A DNA stretch of 5,010 bases, from positions 1 to 5,010 of the forward strand of contig JAHDDA010000208.1 in the NCBI GenBank assembly GCA_020629595.1, in the 5' to 3' direction. The position numbers and the translations under genes are program-made. Source of the stretch: Chitinophagales bacterium. GTDB lineage: Bacteria; Bacteroidota; Bacteroidia; Chitinophagales; UBA2359. The notes below the pieces were generated by a model, which had not been told where the DNA came from, ran no database searches, and saw nothing but the letters and a program-made list of their open reading frames with translations. Position 1 is the first letter of the stretch. Every line of letters begins with the position of its first letter. Shown here in pieces: positions 1 to 5,010 of this stretch.

Positions 1-1649
1 CTTTCACCATCAATGGTTAATTGAACAAAATAAACGCCAGCTTCCCAAGCAGCATTAATATCAAAATTATGTTCTCCTTGTGCTTGCTTGCCCAAGTTGT
101 GCGTGGTCATTAGTTTGCCGCTTACATCAAAAACCCTAATTAATACCGAAGCAGACTTTTCTAAATGGTAAGAAATATTAGTATGCTCTACAAACGGATT
201 TGGTGAAACCACAAAATTTGTTGTCGATAAGTCAATTAAATTGTCATTTGAGGTATTGGTTTGTGGCAATTGTTCACGTGTATAATGAAAATAGGTAATA
301 AACATTTCATCTTCGGTGGTTAAGCCAAAATTTACAGGAGCATCGCCGCTATTGTTGTAAGTGGCAATGTGGGTTATTCCTTGGTTCATCGGAACAGCCA
401 ATAACTCATCATCGTAAGTTAAAACGGGTGGATGAGCATAATCATAAAATCCAATATCGTTAATATGTTCTGGATCTCTCATTCCCTCGTAAATTTGTTC
501 TCCTAACGAGCCGTCTTCATTACGTAAATACATATCAAAATCAATTCCTAATTGATGCGTATGCGATTGTAATAACCAAAAATAGGCAGTATCGGCATTT
601 GCAGAATTGTTATACATTTCCATTACGTAAGTGGTATCTTGCCCATTGTTTGGAATAGATAAACCAAACGGATTAGTTTCGCCAAAAGAAGTTAAACCAG
701 CAAACATTTCAATATCGGAAGTGCCAATGGGTTGTGTGTAAACGTTTAAAACAACTTGTGCCGCTAAAATTTGTGATTGACTATAATTTTTTACGTGATA
801 ATTCATATCAAACAGAGCATTTTTATCCCAAAAATAGGCAGTTCCATCAGGTAAATCATGCTTTAAATCGTATTGCCAAATACCAACAGGTACAGCATTT
901 ATAAAAATATCGAAAATAGTATTTAAGTTTTCAAGTAAAGAAGACGATAAATATCTACGTCCTTGTGGAATTTCTACGTTGGCATCATCATCAAATTTAT
1001 ACATTATAAAATGATGCGAAAATTCATCAATATTAGCTTCTAATCCAACAACTTCTACATCATCGGGCAAATCAAATTGAAAAGTATTGTATAATTCAGT
1101 TTCTCCTCCTGGTTCTAAAAATACAGGTTCAATATAAACTTGAAAACCCTCGCCTTCTGCTGGTGGTTCAAGTGTTTTAATATTGGAAATACCTCCTTCT
1201 TGGTAATACTCTTTTATTAAATCATAATCAAAAGAGTTGTCATCTTCTTTAGCACCACCAGCAATCCATTGGCGAACCAATTCCATTTCATAATTTTCTA
1301 AAGGAGTACCGTAAGTAGGCATTAAAGTTCCTTCATCTCCATTAAGCATTGCACCTTCATCTAGGGCGTTATTTATTTTTCGGAATAAAAAACTTTCTCG
1401 CACATAACCTGGTTTTACCATTTCATAACCAGCTTCGTTAGCCGCAGTATTCTGAACAGTTGCATTCATTAAAGCCTGATAAACTTCACTTTCTGTTCCA
1501 CTTAAATTTAAACCAGCCGCTGGCGAATTGGCATTATGACAACCCGCACATTTTGTTTGGAATAAATCATAAACTTCGGTAAAATTATTTTGTGCATTTA
1601 TGCCATTGCTTACTAAAAGTAAACACACAAATAAGTATATTTTTTTCAT
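1..1649 (-). CDS. Secreted cytochrome c / PHM-DBH-like copper monooxygenase with T9SS type A sorting domain (3' end missing)
   Basis: 549 codons are visible from the ATG at 1649 with no stop before the left edge. Residues 1-19 form a signal peptide (Lys-Lys, hydrophobic core, cleavage after INA). A monoheme cytochrome c domain follows (about 23-135), with CAGCH at 34-38 and a plausible distal ligand Met110 in LMP. Residues about 165-460 resemble the two copper domains of peptidylglycine and dopamine beta-monooxygenases. His212-His213 (SHHFIMY) and His285 (MNYHV) match the first copper site. His363 and His365 (SHTHQLG) and Met449 (EDEMFITYFHY) match the catalytic site. This family hydroxylates C-H bonds using O2 and two electrons. 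Residues about 478-549 begin a T9SS type A domain (VSPNPF, then VFDVSGKL and GVYFVQL); probably only 10-20 residues are missing. There is no Cys after Cys37, so the disulfides of animal PHM are absent. I infer an exported or surface enzyme; the substrate is unknown. Confidence 0.88.
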   Translation of the reverse strand, partial: MKKIYLFVCLLLVSNGINAQNNFTEVYDLFQTKCAGCHNANSPAAGLNLSGTESEVYQALMNATVQNTAANEAGYEMVKPGYVRESFLFRKINNALDEGAMLNGDEGTLMPTYGTPLENYEMELVRQWIAGGAKEDDNSFDYDLIKEYYQEGGISNIKTLEPPAEGEGFQVYIEPVFLEPGGETELYNTFQFDLPDDVEVVGLEANIDEFSHHFIMYKFDDDANVEIPQGRRYLSSSLLENLNTIFDIFINAVPVGIWQYDLKHDLPDGTAYFWDKNALFDMNYHVKNYSQSQILAAQVVLNVYTQPIGTSDIEMFAGLTSFGETNPFGLSIPNNGQDTTYVMEMYNNSANADTAYFWLLQSHTHQLGIDFDMYLRNEDGSLGEQIYEGMRDPEHINDIGFYDYAHPPVLTYDDELLAVPMNQGITHIATYNNSGDAPVNFGLTTEDEMFITYFHYTREQLPQTNTSNDNLIDLSTTNFVVSPNPFVEHTNISYHLEKSASVLIRVFDVSGKLMTTHNLGKQAQGEHNFDINAAWEAGVYFVQLTIDGE

Positions 1650-1667
1650 TTTAGGAAAATTGTAAGA

Positions 1668-1699
1668 AAAATGTAAAATTGATTAAAGTCAAATTTCAA
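1668..1699 (-). promoter_or_regulatory. Candidate promoter for the cytochrome/monooxygenase gene
   Basis: On the minus strand, TACATTTT (1675-1668) matches the Bacteroidota -7 consensus TAnnTTTG at all but the last base. A TTG lies 21 bases upstream (1699-1697), within the spacing reported for flavobacterial promoters. It would give a leader of only about 10-15 nt before the ATG at 1649, which is plausible for a weak-Shine-Dalgarno phylum. Such near-matches arise often by chance in AT-rich spacers, so this is only a candidate. Confidence 0.25.
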
Positions 1700-1730
1700 C
1701 CATTTGCAAATTACTTTAATTGATTTAAAG
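1690..1730. other. Cluster of short inverted repeats in the divergent spacer (possible operator)
   Basis: Three dyads sit close together between the divergent genes: CAAAT-N7-ATTTG (1690-1706), the perfect 10-bp palindrome ATTTGCAAAT (1702-1711), and CTTTAA-N5-TTAAAG (1714-1730). The last overlaps AATTGATTTAAAG (1718-1730), a near-direct copy of AATTGATTAAAG at 1677-1688. Their position just upstream of the candidate minus-strand promoter would suit a regulator site. The bases are almost all A/T, so chance is a real alternative. Confidence 0.25.
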
Positions 1731-1787
1731 CAAGAAATAGCTCATTTTGTTAAAATTATAAGCCTAAAGCCTAAAAAAAGCGAATGA

Positions 1788-1819
1788 TTGATAAATTTTT
1801 AGCAAAAGCAATAGCTTTA
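1788..1819 (+). promoter_or_regulatory. Candidate promoter for the YtxH-type gene
   Basis: TTG at 1788-1790 is followed after 21 bases by TAGCTTTA (1812-1819), which matches the Bacteroidota -7 element TAnnTTTG at all but the last base. A second TAnnTTTA (TAACTTTA, 1823-1830) lies 11 bp downstream, but no TTG is suitably spaced for it. Either would place transcription start shortly before the ATG at 1852. This rests on consensus similarity only. Confidence 0.3.
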
Positions 1820-1840
1820 ATCTAACTTTAAACCTAAAAA

Positions 1841-1855
1841 ATGGAAAAACTATGA
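1841..1855 (+). other. Four-codon upstream ORF (MEKL) overlapping the YtxH start
   Basis: An ATG at 1841 opens a four-codon frame, Met-Glu-Lys-Leu, that ends at TGA 1853-1855. The TGA overlaps the downstream ATG (1852-1854) as ATGA, the layout typical of translational coupling. It may also be a chance ATG: the site is very A-rich and no Shine-Dalgarno sequence is seen. It is recorded because it affects which AUG ribosomes meet first. Confidence 0.2.
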
Positions 1856-2145
1856 AAACAGTTGTTGGTTTTTTAACAGGAATTATAATTGGCGGTACGG
1901 CTGCTTTACTTTTAGCTCCAGAATCGGGCGAAAAAACACGTGAAAAATTAAAAGAACGTGGCGAGCAATTACGTAAAGATATTGAAGACCAAGCCAAGCA
2001 GAGCAAAGAAAAATTAGAAGACTTACGCCAAAAAAGTGCCGAGAAATTTGATGAAATAAAAGAAAGCTCACAAGAAGCTATGGAAGAGGCTGCAAAAAGA
2101 TTAAACAGCCAAGATGCTCCTAGACCTGTACTTGATAAGTCATAA
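1852..2145 (+). CDS. YtxH domain-containing membrane-anchored coiled-coil protein
   Basis: This is a complete 97-residue protein. Residues 3-22 form one hydrophobic, glycine-rich membrane segment (VVGFLTGIIIGGTAALLLAP). The family signature LLLAPESGEKTREKL follows directly, matching the YtxH pattern of a Gly-rich helix, then APxSGxxTR. Residues about 27-88 are an uninterrupted, highly charged Lys/Glu-rich helix, probably coiled coil, followed by a short polar tail. YtxH proteins are small, often stress- or envelope-associated proteins of unknown molecular function, so I assign no specific role. The ATG at 1852 is chosen because the nearest upstream ATG (1841) is in another frame and stops after four codons. 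The gene is transcribed alone, divergent from the monooxygenase and convergent with the TPM-domain gene, with only 11 bp between stop codons and no terminator hairpin there. Confidence 0.9.
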   Translation: MKTVVGFLTGIIIGGTAALLLAPESGEKTREKLKERGEQLRKDIEDQAKQSKEKLEDLRQKSAEKFDEIKESSQEAMEEAAKRLNSQDAPRPVLDKS

Positions 2146-2156
2146 AAATACTTAAA

Positions 2157-2594
2157 CTACTCTCCAAAAGAAATATCGTTGGGCAATTCATCAATATCAT
2201 CTTCTTTATAAGGAAAATGGAAGGATAGTTCTTCGGCTACGGTTGTCAAAGTAGTACAAATACCTTCGCAATATTTTTCTGCTTTAAAGTCGGTGGTTAA
2301 TTGCTCAATAATACATTCCCAAAAATCTGGTGGTACTTTAGCGTTTATACCTTCATCGCCAACAATGGCTATTTTGTGGTCTTGAACGGCAATGTATAAC
2401 AAAACGCCTGTGTGTTCTTCGGTTTCGTGCATTCCCATTTCACCAAAAACGGTGCGTGCGTGCTGTAAGGTTTCGGTAGGGCAGTGGTTTTCTAAATGTA
2501 CACGTATTTCGCCTGAAGTTTTTAGTTCCCCTTCTTTAATCGTTTGAACTATTTTAGCTTCTTCGGCTTTCGATAAAAAATTGCGTACATTCAT
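2157..2594 (-). CDS. Short soluble TPM-domain protein (TLP18.3/Psb32/MOLO-1 family, DUF477)
   Basis: 145 residues from the ATG at 2594. The TPM domain fills most of the protein. Residues 8-24 form a helix (SKAEEAKIVQTIKEGEL), then TSGEIRVHLE at 26-35, the HTGVLLYIA strand at 61-69, and KIAIVGDEGINAKVPPDFWE at 74-93, the most conserved block. An acidic tail follows (EDDIDELPND). There is no signal peptide or membrane helix, unlike the longer TPM proteins, so it is probably cytoplasmic. The plant relative TLP18.3 is a thylakoid acid phosphatase; bacterial roles are unsettled. An in-frame ATG at 2630 would add 12 residues (MKLFIFDKKLLK). I reject it because a perfect TAnnTTTG element (2619-2612) lies inside that extension and family members normally start near MNVRNFLS. 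In Bacteroidota the gene often neighbours lemA and a longer TPM gene; neither is here. Confidence 0.85.
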   Translation of the reverse strand: MNVRNFLSKAEEAKIVQTIKEGELKTSGEIRVHLENHCPTETLQHARTVFGEMGMHETEEHTGVLLYIAVQDHKIAIVGDEGINAKVPPDFWECIIEQLTTDFKAEKYCEGICTTLTTVAEELSFHFPYKEDDIDELPNDISFGE

Positions 2595-2611
2595 TTTTAG
2601 TAATTTTTTGT

Positions 2612-2637
2612 CAAATATAAACAATTTCAATTTTCAA
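2612..2637 (-). promoter_or_regulatory. Probable promoter of the TPM-domain gene
   Basis: TATATTTG on the minus strand (2619-2612) is an exact match to the Bacteroidota -7 element TAnnTTTG. The nearest upstream TTG (2637-2635) is 15 bases away, slightly closer than the usual 17-23, so the -33 part is weak. Transcription would start near 2606, about a dozen bases before the ATG at 2594. This supports the 2594 start over the one at 2630. Confidence 0.5.
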
Positions 2638-2653
2638 TCTATGAATTTTCAAT
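2623..2653. repeat. Short AATTTTCAAT-type repeats in the spacer
   Basis: AATTTTCAAT occurs exactly at 2629-2638 and 2644-2653, and a one-base-shorter form, AATTTCAAT, at 2623-2631. They fill the upstream part of the spacer between the transferase-like gene and the TPM gene. No hairpin with a T-tract forms here, so this is not a terminator. Such AT-rich simple repeats may come from slippage. Confidence 0.5.
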
Positions 2654-2691
2654 TTTGGAAATTATTTTGCTTCCTTTCCTATTTCTTCCAA

Positions 2692-3606
2692 TTATTTTAA
2701 ACCAAGAAAGTAGTTCATTTCTAAAAATATTTCATTAGTAGCTCCCCAGCTTTTATTAAAACGGGCAATATTTTCTACACTTGAACCTTCAAAGTCTAAA
2801 ACGAAGGCTTTTTGGGCAAAACTTTTTATTAATTCATTTAGTAAAAAAAACATTGCTAAATTTTCTTTTCCTTTGTTAGAGCTTGAAGGTAATAAACTTA
2901 TAATTCTGCTTTTTTCTTGCCAAAAAAAGTTTGCACAAAGTAAGTTGTTTTTATTATTTCTAACACCCCATATAAAGCCTCTGTTTCTATTTGAAATTTC
3001 GGTTAAAAGTAATTTTAAGTCTTTAAAATCACTTTCTGTAATAAATTTTTGCTTAGGGAAAATAAATGTTTTGTATAAGTTCAATAATTCAGATAAAGCA
3101 ATATTTTTATCTAATTTTAAATCGTTTTTTTCAGCTTTATTAATGTTTCTTTTAGTGTTTTTTGAAAAGTTTTTTCTCAAATGCTCATACGTATCATTTA
3201 GTTCTAAAACCTGATTGTTTCTATGGCTTATTGTGTATTTTGAAAGTTGATTAAATGCTGTATTTGAACTATTCAGCCTAAAATATTGCTTGAAATAGTA
3301 TGTTGGGATTTTATTGAAAAACGCATTATAAATTTCTTGTTGTAATACATAATTATTCTCTTCAACACTTGAAAAAATGCCCAGTTGTTGCAACCAAGGC
3401 GACTGCGTTAAAATTTTAAATCCCATTTTGGTTTTGTAGGGCAAAGGCATAACAATTTCGTAGTTTTTATTTATCAAAGCATTCCAATTAGGATGTAAAA
3501 TATCTAAAACCCACGAGTAAGCATAAGGTAAATGCAAACTATTTTTTGCAACACATTTATCCCAGCGTTTTTTATCAATTTTATTATGTTTTAAGTATAA
3601 AATCAC
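2692..3606 (-). CDS. FemAB/GNAT-fold transferase-like protein (putative)
   Basis: 304 residues from a GTG at 3606. Residue numbers here count from the alternative TTG at 3612 (306 aa). The N-terminal half has the pattern seen in Bacteroidota FemAB-like proteins: YAYSWVLDILHPNW (30-43), then YEIVMPLPYKTKMGFKIL (51-68) and QSPWLQQLGIFS (70-81). Basic LRKNFSKNTKRNINKAEKN (145-163) fits the linker before the second GNAT half. DFEGSSVENIARFNKSWGA (273-291) is the characteristic C-terminal block of this fold. FemAB relatives transfer amino acids or acyl groups to cell-wall or surface molecules; the substrate here is unknown. There is no signal peptide. No ATG start is possible: the frame is closed by TGA at 3624-3622, and the first internal Met is residue 55. 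GTG gives MILYLKHNKID, which fits relatives best. The gene is strikingly AT-rich and rich in Lys and Asn (about 23% together). Confidence 0.72.
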   Translation of the reverse strand: MILYLKHNKIDKKRWDKCVAKNSLHLPYAYSWVLDILHPNWNALINKNYEIVMPLPYKTKMGFKILTQSPWLQQLGIFSSVEENNYVLQQEIYNAFFNKIPTYYFKQYFRLNSSNTAFNQLSKYTISHRNNQVLELNDTYEHLRKNFSKNTKRNINKAEKNDLKLDKNIALSELLNLYKTFIFPKQKFITESDFKDLKLLLTEISNRNRGFIWGVRNNKNNLLCANFFWQEKSRIISLLPSSSNKGKENLAMFFLLNELIKSFAQKAFVLDFEGSSVENIARFNKSWGATNEIFLEMNYFLGLK

Positions 3607-3617
3607 ACCCAATTTAA

Positions 3618-3641
3618 AAAATCAAAAGTCGAAAATCAAAA
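3618..3641. repeat. Paired AAAATCAAAA repeat in the divergent spacer
   Basis: AAAATCAAAA occurs at 3618-3627 and again at 3632-3641, a 14-bp period. They lie between the divergent FemAB-like and CNNM-type genes, directly upstream of the non-ATG start. I see no convincing TTG/TAnnTTTG promoter pair for either gene in this 76-bp spacer. TATTTTCG (3648-3655, plus strand) is a 7/8 match to the -7 element but has no upstream TTG at usable distance. Confidence 0.45.
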
Positions 3642-3682
3642 ATCATCTATTTTCGCACAAACTAAACACAAGTTTTGAATAT

Positions 3683-4966
3683 ATGACTATAACCTGGCTA
3701 ATTATATTACTAATTACCTTATTATTTTCGGCATTTTTTTCGGGAATGGAAATAGCCTTTGTTTCGGCAAATAAGCTGGAACTAGATATGGCTATTAAAG
3801 ATGAAGAATGGGAAAATGCCCAGTTTTTCAAGCGAATGAATGATAATGATAGTCTGTTTTTTTCAGCTACTTTATTGGGAAATAATATTTCATTGGTACT
3901 TTTTGGAATTGTTTTTTCCAAATTATTCGATCCTTTATGGTCGCCATTTTTGCCCACACACGCCACCGAAATTTGGCTTTTATTAGTTAATACTTTGGTG
4001 TCAACCTTAGTAATTTTATTTGCTGGCGAGTATATTCCTAAGAGCTTATTTCGCATAAATCCTGCAAGAATTTTACGTATTTATGGTACTTTTTTTAAAT
4101 ACATTTACTTTTTATTAACGCCACTAATTAAAATTACTGTATTTATTTCCGAAGCATTTTTTAAATTCGTTACAGGTAAAAATCCCGAACCAAACAATTC
4201 ATTATTAAGTCATTTCGATTTAAAAACCTACATAGATGAACGCTTAATGCAAGCTACTGTAATTGATACTGACGGGAAGAAAGAAGTAAACTTAGATGCC
4301 AAAATGTTGGGTAAAGTTGTTGAGTTTGAATCGGCAAAAGCACGAGAATGTTTAGTGCCTCGAAATTTGATTGATGGTATTGAAAAATCGGCAAGTTTAG
4401 AAGAAGTAAAAGCCAAAATGGTAGAAACTGGTCATTCAAGGCTTATAGTTTACAAAGGAAATATTGATACACCCGTAGGTTATTATTTTCATCAAGATAT
4501 AATAAAAGGAAAAGATACAATAAGAACCATTGCTTTTTTTCCAGAAACAAAATCGGCTTGGGAAATTCTTACCTATTTTACCAATAATAAAAAATCTATT
4601 GCCATAATTGTAGATGAGTATGGCGGAACGGCTGGAATGGTAACTTTGGAAGATTTGATTGAAGAAATTTTTGGTGAAATTAATGACGAATACGACAAAG
4701 AAAAAGACGATGAATTGATTGAAGTAATTGAAGAAAATAAAGAATATCGTTTTTCGGCTTTGGTAGAAATAGACTTTTTACGTGAAGATTTTGATTTGCG
4801 TTTGCCTCAATCGGAAGAATACGAAACTTTAGGAGGTTTAATTGCACATACTTTAGAGTACATTCCTAAAAAATATGAAAAAATAGACATTGGACAATAT
4901 ACCTTAACGGTAGAAAAAGCATCGCCATCTCGAATTGAAGTTGTACGTTTGGTGGTAAATGATTAG
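3683..4966 (+). CDS. CNNM/CorC-HlyC family membrane protein (DUF21, CBS pair, CorC_HlyC domain)
   Basis: This is a complete 427-residue protein of normal family length, often annotated as 'hemolysin family protein'. DUF21/CNNM spans about 1-185. Its hydrophobic segments are near 2-20, 60-82, 97-115 and 137-157. Family motifs are FFSGMEIAF (18-26), LLGNNISLVLFG (64-75) and AGEYIPKSLFR (114-124). A CBS pair follows (about 215-330), including LVPRNLID (224-231) and the hallmark DEYGGTAGMVTLEDLIEEIFG (311-331, split here for reference at Gly315). A CorC_HlyC domain ends the protein (about 345-425). Structurally known CNNM/CorC relatives export Mg2+, coupled to Na+ in those studied; hemolysin is a historical misnomer. 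I infer an inner-membrane divalent-cation transporter with nucleotide-responsive CBS domains. The ATG at 3683 is right: it precedes the first membrane helix directly. It stands alone, divergent from the FemAB-like gene. Confidence 0.9.
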   Translation: MTITWLIILLITLLFSAFFSGMEIAFVSANKLELDMAIKDEEWENAQFFKRMNDNDSLFFSATLLGNNISLVLFGIVFSKLFDPLWSPFLPTHATEIWLLLVNTLVSTLVILFAGEYIPKSLFRINPARILRIYGTFFKYIYFLLTPLIKITVFISEAFFKFVTGKNPEPNNSLLSHFDLKTYIDERLMQATVIDTDGKKEVNLDAKMLGKVVEFESAKARECLVPRNLIDGIEKSASLEEVKAKMVETGHSRLIVYKGNIDTPVGYYFHQDIIKGKDTIRTIAFFPETKSAWEILTYFTNNKKSIAIIVDEYGGTAGMVTLEDLIEEIFGEINDEYDKEKDDELIEVIEENKEYRFSALVEIDFLREDFDLRLPQSEEYETLGGLIAHTLEYIPKKYEKIDIGQYTLTVEKASPSRIEVVRLVVND

Positions 4967-4968
4967 GG

Positions 4969-5004
4969 TAAAAAAAACCTTAGCTGGCTTTATGCCAACT
5001 AAGG
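4969..5004 (-). terminator. Intrinsic terminator for a minus-strand gene beyond the right edge
   Basis: An 11-bp stem (4978-4988 with 4994-5004, outer bases CCTTAG/CTAAGG) closes a 5-base loop (4989-4993). Read on the minus strand, the hairpin is followed by eight T and then ACCC (4977-4969), a good U-tract. The one non-Watson-Crick position (4984/4998) is a C-A mismatch in plus-strand RNA but a G-U wobble in minus-strand RNA. The plus side is followed by TAAAAA, not T. The signal therefore belongs to a gene arriving from the right and converging on the CNNM-type gene. It may also weakly stop transcription from the left. Confidence 0.75.
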
Positions 5005-5010
5005 TAAAAA

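Noticed and set aside
1618..1649. Lipoprotein signal peptide, because Cys9 lies in the hydrophobic segment
   Set aside because: Cys9 is in the middle of the hydrophobic core and has no lipobox ending at the right place. A normal cleavage site (INA before Gln20) follows.
1764..2071. Minus-strand open frames opposite the YtxH-type gene
   Set aside because: They are overlapping antisense frames with no recognisable domain, and the plus strand carries a clear YtxH signature.
2658..2691. Terminator hairpin after the FemAB-like gene (TTGGAA with TTCCAA)
   Set aside because: The stem is only 6 bp with a loop of about 20 bases and no T-tract, so it is not credible as a terminator.
2873..3214. Plus-strand open frame of 113 codons inside the FemAB-like gene
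   Set aside because: It is antisense to a gene with recognisable conserved motifs, resembles no family, and its length is easily explained by the AT-rich, Lys-rich sense strand.
3643..4439. Minus-strand open frames opposite the CNNM-type gene
   Set aside because: The sense strand encodes a complete conserved protein. The antisense frames have no family features and are Ser/Leu-rich shadows.
3683..4966. Calling the CNNM-type protein GldE (gliding motility)
   Set aside because: GldE belongs to the same superfamily but usually sits beside ssb or gldD. Neither is present, and the domain pattern fits the generic Bacteroidota CNNM/CorC protein, so no symbol was given.

Overview
The window looks like chromosomal DNA from a Bacteroidota bacterium, most likely Flavobacteriia-like. 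It is AT-rich. The first gene carries the start of a type A type IX secretion (T9SS) sorting domain, which is restricted to this phylum. One start is preceded by a perfect match to the Bacteroidota -7 element TAnnTTTG, and no clear Shine-Dalgarno sequences precede the starts. I found no rRNA, tRNA, CRISPR array, transposase or integrase.

Layout from left to right: (1) A long minus-strand gene runs off the left edge. It encodes a secreted protein with a cytochrome c domain, a two-domain copper monooxygenase resembling PHM/DBH (peptidylglycine and dopamine beta-monooxygenases), and a T9SS sorting domain. (2) A 202-bp divergent spacer holds weak promoter candidates for both directions and clustered short inverted repeats. 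(3) A small plus-strand gene encodes a YtxH-type membrane-anchored coiled-coil protein. (4) Converging on it with an 11-bp gap is a short soluble TPM-domain protein (minus). (5) Upstream of that, on the same strand, is a very AT-rich FemAB/GNAT-fold transferase-like gene that must start at a non-ATG codon. (6) Divergent from it is a complete plus-strand CNNM/CorC-type membrane protein (DUF21, CBS pair, CorC_HlyC domain). (7) At the right edge is a strong hairpin with a U-tract on the minus strand, which implies that a minus-strand gene ends just beyond the window.

The genes do not form one obvious pathway; most are separate transcription units. The most notable content is the left-edge protein. 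All six expected copper ligands, a heme-c motif with a plausible distal Met, and a secretion tag sit on one polypeptide. This suggests an exported or cell-surface copper oxygenase with a built-in electron-transfer module. Its substrate cannot be read from the sequence.
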